A DNA stretch of 64,000 nucleotides, from assembly GCA_947503525.1 (NCBI GenBank), contig CANNEA010000007.1:186001-250000 (forward strand), given 5' to 3'. The number at the start of each line of letters is the position of its first letter. Position 1 is the stretch's first letter. The stretch comes from an uncultured Carboxylicivirga sp. (lineage in GTDB: Bacteria; Bacteroidota; Bacteroidia; Bacteroidales; Marinilabiliaceae). The position numbers and the translations under genes are program-made. Shown here in pieces: positions 28,333-37,712 of the stretch. The notes under the pieces are model-generated. The model was not told the origin of the DNA. It did no database searches and saw nothing but the letters and a program-made list of their open reading frames with translations.

Positions 28333-29097
28333 ATGAAAAAACTTAAGCTATTAATAGTAGAAGATGATTTATACAACCAGGCTGCAGTTGTACAAATTGT
28401 TGAGAATCATTTTCAGGAAATTCGGATTGTTGATAAGGTAATAAGTGTGGCAGATGGTTTAAAAGCCATTGAAAAACATCAACCCGATTTGCTTATTCTC
28501 GACATTCATCTTGTTGATGGAACCTCTTTCGATATTATCCGCCAATGTGAGTATAAAGACTTTAAAATTGTTTTTATGTCTGCTTACCAGGAGTATGCAT
28601 TGGAAGCCCTACAGTATTCAGCAGTTGAATTTGTTTTTAAACCCTTTGATGTAAATGAATTAGTAGTAGCCATTGACAAAGCGATTGATGAGATACAAGA
28701 TGATAATTATCCATTAAAACTAAACGCCTTATTCAATAATATAGATTACCAAAGCAAAAGTAAAAAAGTAGTTATTCAAGGGAGAAATAAAATTAAAGTC
28801 TGCGATGTCAATGAAATTATTTGGGCCAAGGCTATTGTTGGAGGGGCAAACTTCTATTTTGAAGATGGCAGTTACTTTTTTGCATGCAAACCACTAAGAC
28901 GTTACGAGGCCATATTATCATCACATACTTTTTTTAGGTGTCACCCACATTACCTCATTAACTTACTGCGGATAAAAGAAATTAATTTAGAATTAAAAAG
29001 AATTAGACTCTCAAATGATGATGAAGTAGTCTATGAAGACAGACGTTACCCTCAACTTATCAATGCATTAAAACAACCAGCTGAATCCTACAATTAA
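28333..29097 (+). CDS. LytTR-family response regulator
   Basis: 254 residues: CheY-like receiver (1-120) with the acidic pocket VEDD near residue 9, phospho-acceptor Asp57 in LLILDIHL and the conserved Lys in FKPFD, then a LytTR DNA-binding domain (about 140-245) with ANFYFEDGSYFFACKPLRRYE and FFRCHPHYLINL. It is the cognate partner of the TPR histidine kinase 16 nt upstream; AAAAGGGGAA precedes the ATG. LytTR regulators bind direct repeats upstream of targets. The outer-membrane barrel gene 116 nt downstream is a plausible target, though I found no duplicated site there by eye. Confidence 0.94.
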   Translation: MKKLKLLIVEDDLYNQAAVVQIVENHFQEIRIVDKVISVADGLKAIEKHQPDLLILDIHLVDGTSFDIIRQCEYKDFKIVFMSAYQEYALEALQYSAVEFVFKPFDVNELVVAIDKAIDEIQDDNYPLKLNALFNNIDYQSKSKKVVIQGRNKIKVCDVNEIIWAKAIVGGANFYFEDGSYFFACKPLRRYEAILSSHTFFRCHPHYLINLLRIKEINLELKRIRLSNDDEVVYEDRRYPQLINALKQPAESYN

Positions 29098-29213
29098 AGC
29101 ACTGACTTTTATCATCTAAAAAAATACAACTTAAGTATAACTTTTTTGACTAACAAATAGTATTATACCGTGAGTGGGTTAATTATTTAGGGGAATAGTC
29201 AAATGTTTTTAGA

Positions 29214-30344
29214 ATGTGTCGTTGGAAATTAGTGTTGATTTTAGCCATTTGTGTCTTTACAAGTGCTGAAGGTCAAATGGATCAGGTATGGAGATATTAT
29301 TATCCGGAATTTGCAGGGGGAGCAAGTCATAATTTATATCTTAGATTAGAAAATAACAACTTCGTTAAGAATAACGAGTACTTCGGCGATCAAAGCCAGG
29401 GCTATACAATGATGGGTTATACTATTCAGCCATCATTGATGTATTATGCCGGTGCAAACCTTAGAATTAAAGCTGGAGCTCATATCATCTATTATAGTGG
29501 CATGTCTCAATTCACAGAAGTTATTCCTACCTTTTCTATCCACACAAAACTTGGCGACAACTTCGATCTTATTATGGGAGGTTTAGCCGGAGATGTTCAT
29601 CACCGCTTGCTTGAGCCTATATTTAATCCCGAGAATCAATATACACGTCCGATTGAGAATGGATTTCAATTTCTATATGATAATGATCGTTTTTGGTTTG
29701 ATGGTTGGGTTGATTGGGAACAGTTCATTGTTGTGGGTGATGATAAACCAGAGAAATTCACCGCTGGTTTTAGTGCAGAATATCAATTTCTGAAAGGAAA
29801 TTCAAATTGGGACATTAGCATTCCGGGCCAGATGATTGCAACTCATTTAGGAGGACAAATTAGTGAGTATGAAGAACCAATGCAATCACTTGCAAACCTT
29901 GCTTCAGGTGTAAAATTTAGCAGAAACACTGGATACGGCTTTATACAAAGAGTTGGCATTGCAACATACGGAGCATGGTATCAGGATTTAACCGAGAAAT
30001 CAGGTCTGCCATTTACATCGGGTCACGCTATTTATCCTGTAGGAGAAATAGCTTATAAATATGGAGAAGTGATGCTTGGCTACTGGTATGCCAATAACTT
30101 TGTTGCTCCAAAGGGTAGCGCCTTATTTCAATCCATTTCTGACCATAACAGCGACTACTATCAACAGGAACGCAATATGATTACTGGTAAAATAAGTTTC
30201 TCAAAAGACTTTTTACAGCAAATACGTTTTTCGGCAATGTTTGAAACATACTATGATATTCCATCTTCACAGTTTGAATATGCATATGGTTTCAACCTTG
30301 TTTTTACCCCAAATTTCTTTTTGAAAAAAGTACATTTCGATTAG
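29214..30344 (+). CDS. Predicted outer-membrane beta-barrel protein
   Basis: 376 residues with a short signal peptide (ending SAEGQ), then alternating aromatic/polar strands typical of an outer-membrane barrel, such as YTIQPSLMYYAGANLRIKAGAHIIYYSG and a last strand ending in Phe. I see no plug, TonB box or enzymatic motif. The family is not recognised. The gene follows the LytS/LytTR pair on the same strand with a 116-nt gap, which suggests it belongs to the same regulatory unit. Confidence 0.65.
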   Translation: MCRWKLVLILAICVFTSAEGQMDQVWRYYYPEFAGGASHNLYLRLENNNFVKNNEYFGDQSQGYTMMGYTIQPSLMYYAGANLRIKAGAHIIYYSGMSQFTEVIPTFSIHTKLGDNFDLIMGGLAGDVHHRLLEPIFNPENQYTRPIENGFQFLYDNDRFWFDGWVDWEQFIVVGDDKPEKFTAGFSAEYQFLKGNSNWDISIPGQMIATHLGGQISEYEEPMQSLANLASGVKFSRNTGYGFIQRVGIATYGAWYQDLTEKSGLPFTSGHAIYPVGEIAYKYGEVMLGYWYANNFVAPKGSALFQSISDHNSDYYQQERNMITGKISFSKDFLQQIRFSAMFETYYDIPSSQFEYAYGFNLVFTPNFFLKKVHFD

Positions 30345-30365
30345 AATCTGGCAGTTAGATGGACT

Positions 30366-30812
30366 CTAAATTTTAAGATCCATACCCAAGTGAGGAATCC
30401 CATCCTCAAGGTATTCATCTGTAACAATAACATAACCCAGACTACCATAAAAACCTTTGAGGTATTTCTGAGCACTAATATGAATTTCATCCACGTGCCA
30501 ATTATCCTTCATCCACCTGGCAGCTTCAGTCATAACTTGACGTGCCAAACCTTTAAATCGATCTTCTTTAGCAACTACCAATCGTCCAATTGAAGCTTGT
30601 TTAAAACGAGTCCCTTTATTTAGAATACGAGCATAAGCAGAAACTTTACCTTCCGGATTTTTGATCATCAAATGATGTGCTACTTCATCATTACCATCCA
30701 GATCGTTATAGACACAATCCTGCTCAACCACAAAAATCTCAGCCCTGAGCTTTAAAATATCATATAACTCTGAATTACTTAACTCATCAAATGACTTAAC
30801 AATGCTGTTCAT
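30366..30812 (-). CDS. elaA: GNAT acetyltransferase, ElaA family
   Basis: 148 residues. The ElaA signature is clear: LYDILKLRAEIFVVEQDCVYNDLDGNDEVAHHL near the N-terminus, then the acetyl-CoA binding segment IGRLVVAKEDRFKGLARQVM and the C-terminal HISAQKYLKGFYGSLGYV. The acceptor substrate of ElaA is not established. Single-gene unit convergent with the outer-membrane barrel gene (21 bp between stops). Confidence 0.93.
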   Translation of the reverse strand: MNSIVKSFDELSNSELYDILKLRAEIFVVEQDCVYNDLDGNDEVAHHLMIKNPEGKVSAYARILNKGTRFKQASIGRLVVAKEDRFKGLARQVMTEAARWMKDNWHVDEIHISAQKYLKGFYGSLGYVIVTDEYLEDGIPHLGMDLKI

Positions 30813-30888
30813 ATTATGAAAACTTTGAGAGCGAATATAAGAGCTTCTTTGTGCAAATAAAAAAATAAGCTATTAAACTGAAGCTCTG

Positions 30889-32967
30889 CTAAAAACTTAC
30901 ACTTACTCCACCATAAATATTAAAAGGTAATCCCGGGTAATAATAACGTGGTAAGCTATTGCCAAAAGAAGGTGCATTAATTAATACCATGGATGCATAA
31001 TGGGCATTTAAAAGATTATCGGCTCCAAAATAGATCTGCCCACCAAATTTCTGAAAGTTGAAATCACGACTAAGCTTAGCTCCCAGTTTATGGTAAGCTT
31101 CATAACTTTTGGAATTATCGTCTTCCAGAAACTGATCTCCCACACCTTTATAATTTAGAAGAATATGGAAGGGTTTAAAATAAGCATGAGCGTTAAAAGC
31201 TAAACTATATTCAGGAATACCAGGTAAGTGCTTACCTTTATAATTTACACCATCGTCTTCAAATTCGCCAAAAGTATTAACAGAACTAAAAAAAGTAAGC
31301 GCTAAATCAATGGATCGTTTTTTTGGAATAGTTAGAAGCTGCTGATTTATGCTGAGCTCAATTCCTTTATGTTTGGTTTCTCCGGCATTAATACCATAAA
31401 ATATAGCCTCACTCTCACGCTTAGTCACCAGCAGATTATTCATATCCATATAATAGAAGGCAATATCAGCTTGTGTTGATTTGCTATAGGATTGAAACCT
31501 TAAACCAAGTTCATAATTAATTCCTTGCTCAGGCTTGATATTAGGATTAAACGATAAATCTGGAAGCTGCGCCTCTTCAAGTGAAGGCGCTGAAAAACCA
31601 TGACCAATAGAAGCATATATATTTATAAGAGTATTCAGTTGATAGTTTGTTCCAATTCGTGGTGAAAACACCCAATCGTAACTATGTTTCACTCCTATTC
31701 CCTGTTCTGTATCAGCGGTGTAATATGTTCTATTTAAATTACCTGAAGCCTGAATAAGCCATTTATCTTTTAATTCCAGCTCAAGCAAGGCAAAAATATT
31801 TATATAAGCCTTGCTTACTTCATTACGATTAAGCAATTCTCCTGTATTCTCAGGCCTTACTCCATAGGTCGAAATATCCTTAAATTCATTCATCCACTCG
31901 AATCCAACTTCAGATCGAAAAGTTGATTTTCTATAGCTTAGTTTCTCCCTTACACCAAGAGACTTACTTGCCTCTTTCAATTGATTAAATGGACGTAGTT
32001 CATCCAAATCATTAAATCCTACAAAAACATTTAACGAATTGGTCAATGCTGAACTAATAAATGAACTTACTCCAGCGTTAAGCAAATGACGTGATGATTC
32101 TTCATAACCTCCAATTGCTATCCATGACGATGCGGCCTTGTGAGGATTTTCAACAAAATCAATACTATCTATGGAACTGGGTATTTGGCCATTCAAATAG
32201 CGATAATTATATAAAAAATGCAGATAATTACGTCCAACTCTTTTTTGTGCCTTAAGCGTAATATTATATCTGCGGTATTTACTATTCTCTCTGTACCCAT
32301 CCGAATTAACATGACTCAAGCCCAAAGAGAATTGCCCTGAATTAGAAGGCTTCATGTTAAGTTTAATCTGATTGGAAATGGTTCCATAACTGCCTAATTC
32401 TCCTTTGTAGTTAACCAGTTTATTGCTTAATTCTTGCCATGGATTAATCAATATTACACCTCCAAGACCTGCACCATATAATGCAGATGATGGTCCTTTG
32501 AGTACTTGTATCGTTGAAATGTCATTTAATGATAAATCTTCAATGGATGTTACTCCATCGCCATCCGTTAAGGGCATCTCACCCCAATAAGCTTTAATTC
32601 GATTACTTTGATAAGGAGTACGCGAGCCAATTCCCCTAATGGTAATCCGGTTTGTACTCATTGTACCTTGCTGCATAAAAACACCCGGTAAAGTATTCAG
32701 CTGTTCTGAGATTTGAAAAGCATTGCCTGATTTTATCTGCTCACTTTTTAATTGATTAACTGATCCAGGCCATTTTTTAATGGAATGAATATAAATTGGT
32801 GCATTAACCTCCACCTCATCAACCCTTAAAGTATCGACCGGGTAATCTGATTTATAAGTGGCTTTAGCCAACAAACTATCTTGAAAGGCATAAACATCAC
32901 TGCGCCCTTCAAAAGCATTGACCAGAAAAATGAACACCAGAGAAGTGAGCCAAAAGGTTTTTCTCAT
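30889..32967 (-). CDS. TonB-dependent receptor resembling PQQ transporter PqqU
   Basis: 692 residues: signal peptide (about 1-21), plug domain (about 55-165) and 22-strand barrel ending in the terminal Phe. The plug reads ITIRGIGSRTPYQSNRIKA and later VLKGPSSALYGAGLGGVI. This resembles E. coli PqqU (YncD) as I recall it, where the plug has an 'IRGFGSR' run followed by 'VLRGPFSALYG', and the last barrel strands also look alike. There is no SusD partner. The gene starts 10 nt after a PQQ-type sugar dehydrogenase gene, so import of the PQQ cofactor is an attractive role, but that is inference from two weak lines together. Confidence 0.8.
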   Translation of the reverse strand: MRKTFWLTSLVFIFLVNAFEGRSDVYAFQDSLLAKATYKSDYPVDTLRVDEVEVNAPIYIHSIKKWPGSVNQLKSEQIKSGNAFQISEQLNTLPGVFMQQGTMSTNRITIRGIGSRTPYQSNRIKAYWGEMPLTDGDGVTSIEDLSLNDISTIQVLKGPSSALYGAGLGGVILINPWQELSNKLVNYKGELGSYGTISNQIKLNMKPSNSGQFSLGLSHVNSDGYRENSKYRRYNITLKAQKRVGRNYLHFLYNYRYLNGQIPSSIDSIDFVENPHKAASSWIAIGGYEESSRHLLNAGVSSFISSALTNSLNVFVGFNDLDELRPFNQLKEASKSLGVREKLSYRKSTFRSEVGFEWMNEFKDISTYGVRPENTGELLNRNEVSKAYINIFALLELELKDKWLIQASGNLNRTYYTADTEQGIGVKHSYDWVFSPRIGTNYQLNTLINIYASIGHGFSAPSLEEAQLPDLSFNPNIKPEQGINYELGLRFQSYSKSTQADIAFYYMDMNNLLVTKRESEAIFYGINAGETKHKGIELSINQQLLTIPKKRSIDLALTFFSSVNTFGEFEDDGVNYKGKHLPGIPEYSLAFNAHAYFKPFHILLNYKGVGDQFLEDDNSKSYEAYHKLGAKLSRDFNFQKFGGQIYFGADNLLNAHYASMVLINAPSFGNSLPRYYYPGLPFNIYGGVSVSF

Positions 32968-32977
32968 TAGGTACTTT

Positions 32978-34390
32978 TTACAACTGAGGTACTAATTTTA
33001 GTATCCTACCGGGCTCTTCAACCGCTACATAAACATATCCATCAGGACTCATTTCCACATTACGAACACGACCAATTCCTTCGAGTAACTTCTCCTCACG
33101 AATCACCTTATCTCCTTCTAAAACTACCCTATGTAAATATTCAAAACGAAGCGAACCGGTTAAAATGTCATTTTTCCATTTTGGATATCTATCCCCTTTA
33201 ACAAAGGTCATTCCGCAAGGAGCTATTGATGGCACCCAATATAACAAAGGCTGTTCCATTCCAGCCTTGGCTGTATCGTTTGTAAAAGTTGTACCGTTAT
33301 AGTTGATACCAAAGGATATTACCGGCCAACCATAGTTTTTACCTTTTTTAATGATATTAATCTCATCTCCTCCTTTAGGACCATGTTCGTCCGTCCAGAT
33401 TTCACCTGTTTCGGGATGCATACAAACGCCCTGAGGATTTCTGTGCCCATAGGAATAAATGGATCCTTTAGCATTCTTCTTATTCGTAAATGGATTACTC
33501 TTCGGAATTCGACCATCATCGTAAATTCGATGAATCTTGCCACAATGATTATCTAAGGTTTGAGGATTTCGATCGCGATTCCCTCTATCTCCAACTGAGA
33601 AATAAAGGTAGCCTTCATTATCAAATTCCAATTTACTTCCAAAATGATGTCTTCGATCAGTGTATGGCAAAGCTTGAAATATTTTTTCCTTATCCACCAG
33701 TTTATGGCCAACAAGTCTTGCTCTCATTACAGCCGTATTGCTCAATTTAGCATCTTCAATACTCGGACAAGAATAGGAAAAATAAATCCAACCATTCATT
33801 TCATAATCAGGATGCAACTCTATATCTAATAAACCTCCCTGACCACGTGCAACAACATCAGGCACTTCAGTAATTTCAATAAGTTCTCCTGATTTATTAT
33901 GAAGTAACATTCGTCCATCTCGCTCATTAATCAACATTTCTCCATTGGGCAAAAATTCCATTCCCCAAGGAATATCCAGACCTTTTACTACCGTTTCTAT
34001 CATGAAAGTCTGGTCATCACTATACTCTATATCTGAATCTGAATGCACTTCCTTGTTATCCACTTCTTTTTTCTGACTGGATAACGCAATAACATAATCA
34101 GTAAGTTCATAAATTTCCTTATCACTAAGCCCATTATTGAAAGGCGGCATTCCATACGACACTCTTCCCAACTTAATGCTATTAAATACCTCTTCGCGCT
34201 CACTTCCAAACAACCACTTTCGGTCTTCAAATGGTGACTTATTATCATTATGGCATCCAACACAATAGGTCTCAAACCTTACCTGAACATCCTGACTTAT
34301 CGCCTTACCTTTTAACGATGGAATAATGAAAGCAACTGATGAAATAACTACCAATACAATGGCAATAGCAATTAGGACGATTTTCTTCAT
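32978..34390 (-). CDS. Cytochrome c-linked PQQ-dependent sugar dehydrogenase (GSDH family)
   Basis: 470 residues. An N-terminal membrane anchor (about 4-24) exports the protein. Residues about 35-100 form a c-type cytochrome domain with YCVGCHND (CxxCH) and axial Met in GMPPF. Residues about 130-470 form the six-bladed GSDH/aldose sugar dehydrogenase propeller, with GLDIPWGMEFLPNG, RGQGGLLDIELHPDY, YFSVGDRGNRDRNPQTLDNHCG and DEHGPKGGDEIN. These enzymes oxidise aldoses with pyrroloquinoline quinone; the fused cytochrome would pass electrons to the respiratory chain. No PQQ biosynthesis gene is in the window. It heads a two-gene unit with the PqqU-like receptor. Confidence 0.9.
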   Translation of the reverse strand: MKKIVLIAIAIVLVVISSVAFIIPSLKGKAISQDVQVRFETYCVGCHNDNKSPFEDRKWLFGSEREEVFNSIKLGRVSYGMPPFNNGLSDKEIYELTDYVIALSSQKKEVDNKEVHSDSDIEYSDDQTFMIETVVKGLDIPWGMEFLPNGEMLINERDGRMLLHNKSGELIEITEVPDVVARGQGGLLDIELHPDYEMNGWIYFSYSCPSIEDAKLSNTAVMRARLVGHKLVDKEKIFQALPYTDRRHHFGSKLEFDNEGYLYFSVGDRGNRDRNPQTLDNHCGKIHRIYDDGRIPKSNPFTNKKNAKGSIYSYGHRNPQGVCMHPETGEIWTDEHGPKGGDEINIIKKGKNYGWPVISFGINYNGTTFTNDTAKAGMEQPLLYWVPSIAPCGMTFVKGDRYPKWKNDILTGSLRFEYLHRVVLEGDKVIREEKLLEGIGRVRNVEMSPDGYVYVAVEEPGRILKLVPQL

Positions 34391-34596
34391 GATGATTTGT
34401 ATTACGAGTAAACGTTAAACAATACCGATTAACAATTAAATCAGTTAGCGTCGGATAATTCAGAATTACAACACTATATAATAATACACCGGCATTAACC
34501 ATTGTAATAATCAAAATGCACTAAACGCATTTCCTTATACAAATGATATAACAAGCCATCAATAAGATTGTTAAGATCAAAACTTTAAATAATCAA

Positions 34597-35475
34597 TTAT
34601 TTTTTCCTTAATCGAGTATTATTTACAATAAAGATACCGGCAAACACAATTAGTCCACCTATAATTTGCCAAGCGGTAAGTGATTCTCCAAGAATAAGAA
34701 AAGCAAAAATAGCCGTTAATACAGGCTGGCCAAGCAGAGTTGGCGATACTGTTGTTGCCTTCAAATAACCTTGCGAGTAATTGATAAGTGTCCAACCTCC
34801 CACATGTACTACAACTCCATAAAATAAATATATAATCCAGGTTTTATCGCTGTATCCGATAAAACTGTAATCGGTAAATAAAATAAGTATCCCTACCGTT
34901 ACGGAAGCAGAAAAAGTACTAATGGATAAATAGGATAAAGTTCCCATTAATTGCCTCCCCTTTTGAGTAAATAAATGATATGCGCCATAAAACATGCCCG
35001 CAATTAAACCAAAAACAATCCCGGCAAAGAGACCTTGTTCTCCATTCAGACTTCTATAAACCATTATCAGAATACCTGATAAAGTAATACCCAGTCCTAT
35101 CCAAAAGCCTTTTCTTTGTTTTTCCTTAAATACCAAGGCAGCTCCAAATCCAACCCACACGGGAGCGAGATTGGCCATAAGAGTAGGAATTGTGGCATTA
35201 CTTAATTCTATTCCCATTGACCATAAACCAGTATCAATTCCAAAAGTAAGGCCTCCAAGCACAGCCATTAATACAGCTATTTTGGAAAGGCTCTTTATGC
35301 TTTTCCAGTTGTATAAAAAAGGAATCAAGAGTACTATAGATGCTATTGCTACTCTATAAAATGCAGTAATCAATCCCGGAGCCTCAGCTGACTTAATGAG
35401 AATAGCTGAAAAGCCTATAATTAATAAACCGGAAAATAGTGCAAGATAAGCTCTAATCGGTGTCTTTTGATTCAT
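34597..35475 (-). CDS. EamA/DMT-family transporter
   Basis: 292 residues with ten predicted membrane helices in two EamA repeats of five. Repeat boundaries show the family patterns AFYRVAIASIVLL, NATIPTLMANLAPVWVGFGAALVF (repeat 1) and TTVSPTLLGQPVLTAIFAFLILGESLT (repeat 2). EamA proteins are drug/metabolite exporters; the substrate is unknown. Its 5' end overlaps the rarD-like gene by 23 bp, so the two EamA genes are co-transcribed. Confidence 0.9.
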   Translation of the reverse strand: MNQKTPIRAYLALFSGLLIIGFSAILIKSAEAPGLITAFYRVAIASIVLLIPFLYNWKSIKSLSKIAVLMAVLGGLTFGIDTGLWSMGIELSNATIPTLMANLAPVWVGFGAALVFKEKQRKGFWIGLGITLSGILIMVYRSLNGEQGLFAGIVFGLIAGMFYGAYHLFTQKGRQLMGTLSYLSISTFSASVTVGILILFTDYSFIGYSDKTWIIYLFYGVVVHVGGWTLINYSQGYLKATTVSPTLLGQPVLTAIFAFLILGESLTAWQIIGGLIVFAGIFIVNNTRLRKK

Positions 35476-36367
35476 TCCGACTTGATTGTTTACGATATTT
35501 ACTCACTATGGAATAGGTATAAAAGGCCAATGCCAACCATATAAAGGCGAAGGCAATTTGCTTTTGTAAAGGAAAATCTTCCTTGTACAAAAAGATACCT
35601 AATAATAACATTATAGTTGGGCCAATATATTGCATAAATCCAACAGATGTCAGAGGGATACGCTTTGCTCCCTGTCCAAACCAATACAAAGGCATTGTTG
35701 TAACCACTCCGGCCATTATTAATAAGCTATCGATAAAACGGCTTTCAGTAAATAGCTGTCCACTTCCATCAATCATTCTCCAGATAATATATCCCAATGC
35801 TAATGGCGACAACACCATTGTTTCAATGGCCAAAGCAGGCATAGGCTCCACTCCACTCATCTTTTTCAATAAACCGTAAATCCCAAATGAAAAAGCCAGA
35901 TAAATAGAAATCCATGGAAATTTTCCATAGTCGATAGTTAAATAACTGACAGCACACACGGCCAGAAAGAGCGCAATAAATTGTAATTTATTAAGTCGTT
36001 CTTTCAAAAAAATCATTCCTAAAGCCACATTAAACAATGGCGTTATATAATAACCCAAACTAGCTTCAACAATATGATCAATATTAACGGCATAGATATA
36101 AACACCCCAATTGCTTCCAACTAAAACTCCTGTTGTACAAAGTGTCAAAAGCGCTTTTTTATCTCTAAAAATGGGAAGTAAGTTTAATTTCTTTTTCCAG
36201 GCCAATAGAATTAAAACGAAAATCAACGACCAAAAAATGCGGTGTGACAATATTTCTATGGCAGGCATATGGCTTAAGGCCTTCCAATATATTGGCAATA
36301 GCCCCCAGGACACAAAAGCCTGAGCTGTATATAGGTATCCTTTTGTTTGCTCACTTTGATTAACCAT
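35453..36367 (-). CDS. rarD: RarD-type EamA transporter
   Basis: 304 residues, ten membrane helices. N-terminal KGYLYTAQAFVSWGLLPIYWKAL and EILSHRIFWSLIFVLILL match RarD closely, as do YYITPLFNVALGMIFLKERLN and FMQYIGPTIMLLLGIFLYKEDF. RarD was named for chloramphenicol resistance, but the natural substrate is uncertain. It is the promoter-proximal member of the overlapping pair. Confidence 0.92.
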   Translation of the reverse strand: MVNQSEQTKGYLYTAQAFVSWGLLPIYWKALSHMPAIEILSHRIFWSLIFVLILLAWKKKLNLLPIFRDKKALLTLCTTGVLVGSNWGVYIYAVNIDHIVEASLGYYITPLFNVALGMIFLKERLNKLQFIALFLAVCAVSYLTIDYGKFPWISIYLAFSFGIYGLLKKMSGVEPMPALAIETMVLSPLALGYIIWRMIDGSGQLFTESRFIDSLLIMAGVVTTMPLYWFGQGAKRIPLTSVGFMQYIGPTIMLLLGIFLYKEDFPLQKQIAFAFIWLALAFYTYSIVSKYRKQSSRNESKDTD

Positions 36368-36418
36368 GCTCCTATTTTTCAGCAGGCTAAGGTAGAAAGA
36401 AAATTAAGCGAATGCCGG

Positions 36419-36724
36419 CTAGACAAAAAAATCTTCCAAATTTAAAGAAGTCCTTAACCAGTAAATAAGAGCTGCAACAATAACAAAAGCCAGGAACAAC
36501 GCAATCCCTTTTTTAAGCATTTGAATTCGCTCTTCCCGAATTAGTTTAAGCCGTAACTGAGATAATTCTTCAGGACTTAAGTGCTTTTGCTCTCGGGTAT
36601 GATGGCGATACTTTCCTGCAATTTGTTTATCCATTCCTGAAAACAATCTGGCTCTTTTTCCTAAAAGTTTCCGGTTGGCCTTTTGTTGTTGTATCATGGC
36701 AAATACATGACCTGCAAACGACAT
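36419..36724 (-). CDS. Small single-pass membrane protein conserved in Bacteroidota (unknown function)
   Basis: 101 residues. A basic N-terminal half begins MSFAGHVFAMIQQQKANRKL, a charged helical stretch (SPEELSQLRLKLIREERI) follows, and a membrane helix occupies about 72-92. The 'SFAGHV-x-x-MI' opening resembles a group of short Bacteroidota proteins I have seen without assigned function. It lies 17 nt after the NUDIX gene on the same strand, so it is probably co-transcribed with it. Confidence 0.65.
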   Translation of the reverse strand: MSFAGHVFAMIQQQKANRKLLGKRARLFSGMDKQIAGKYRHHTREQKHLSPEELSQLRLKLIREERIQMLKKGIALFLAFVIVAALIYWLRTSLNLEDFFV

Positions 36725-36741
36725 ATAATTAGCTTTTAAGG

Positions 36742-37356
36742 TTAATCAAATACCACTCCTGAATTTTCATCTTTAGCCATCGCAAAAAGCTGTTTCACTT
36801 GCGATTCCACAATACGGTCTGTTGATAGTTCAGGTAGCTTATCAATTGAAAACCAAGCTGAATCTTCAATATCGAAATTACCTCTTAACTCACCTCCGGT
36901 CATTGTGCACAGAAAAATGATTTTATAAACGTACAACGGAGATGCTGGATGACTGTGGCATCGCTTATCGTAAACGGCAAGAATCCGATCCACTTTACAC
37001 AAAATACCCGTCTCCTCCTCCACTTCTTTTACAGCAATCTCAGCAGGTGTGAATCCAATATCTGCCCAACCTCCAGGAATCGACCATTTACCATCCAGCT
37101 TTTCTTTGGCAAATAAAATCTCATTCTTAGCATTAAGAATAAATCCTCTTACATCTACCTTAGGTGTTGGATATTCTGTTGGTGGCGTGTAAAAATGATC
37201 TAAACATTCAATAGGCTGATTAGCAATTGCAGCCATCAATTCTTTACTCAAGTCGATAAGCTCTTGGTTGCGTTCTACCTCATAACCATTTTGAGCATAT
37301 ACCAAACCAGTTTCTGCTAACGCTTTTATACGTTTAAATGCATTTAAATAATCCAT
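36742..37356 (-). CDS. NUDIX hydrolase (nucleoside-diphosphate-X pyrophosphatase)
   Basis: 204 residues. An N-terminal helical domain (about 1-60, with LNAFKRIKALAETGLVYA) is the extension found in YjhB-type NUDIX enzymes. The Nudix box spans GGWADIGFTPAEIAVKEVEEETGI; Phe stands in place of the first family Glu, as in other 'GGWAD' members, while the metal-binding EVEEE core is intact. The substrate is probably a nucleotide sugar or ADP-ribose, but is not predictable. The frame is open to a TTG at 37383; I use the ATG at 37356. Confidence 0.9.
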   Translation of the reverse strand: MDYLNAFKRIKALAETGLVYAQNGYEVERNQELIDLSKELMAAIANQPIECLDHFYTPPTEYPTPKVDVRGFILNAKNEILFAKEKLDGKWSIPGGWADIGFTPAEIAVKEVEEETGILCKVDRILAVYDKRCHSHPASPLYVYKIIFLCTMTGGELRGNFDIEDSAWFSIDKLPELSTDRIVESQVKQLFAMAKDENSGVVFD

Positions 37357-37403
37357 AAGATAAATGTAAGAAAATTGAGGCAATGTTGATAAATGGAGAG
37401 AAG

Positions 37404-37568
37404 TTATCCAACAAAATAATTTATAGCTGACAATAATATAATCACAAAGGCATAGGCAAATAATACAATCATTACTACCCGTAAAGCTTTCATTCTTCTC
37501 ATGCCTTTCAATAGAAAATAAGCACTTGAAGACGCAATCATCAGTAATATGGAATTAAGTATTGTCAT
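37404..37568 (-). CDS. Small two-span membrane protein (54 residues)
   Basis: A short ATG-initiated frame encoding MTILNSILLMIASSSAYFLL at the start, a basic turn (KGMRRMKALR) and a second helix (VVMIVLFAYAFVIILLSA) ending NYFVG. Two hydrophobic helices joined by a positive loop are unlikely by chance and fit an inner-membrane hairpin with the loop in the cytoplasm. AGAAAGAA precedes the start. No family is recognised. It lies 48 bp upstream of the NUDIX start and on the same strand. Confidence 0.55.
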   Translation of the reverse strand: MTILNSILLMIASSSAYFLLKGMRRMKALRVVMIVLFAYAFVIILLSAINYFVG

Positions 37569-37704
37569 TCACCATTCTTTCTAGTAATATACTAAAATTA
37601 ATGACCAGATGGAAGGCCTTTTGACTAATAACTCGTAGTTTATCACCAAAGTCACTTTTAACACTCTTTAAGAATAGCGATAGTATGACTGTGAATTTAT
37701 TATC

Positions 37705-37712
37705 TACCTTTG
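37705..37712 (+). promoter_or_regulatory. Predicted -7 promoter box for the RRM gene
   Basis: TACCTTTG is an exact TAnnTTTG match on the plus strand. Transcription would start near 37718, about 150 nt before the RRM start codon. No good -33 box is visible. Confidence 0.5.
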
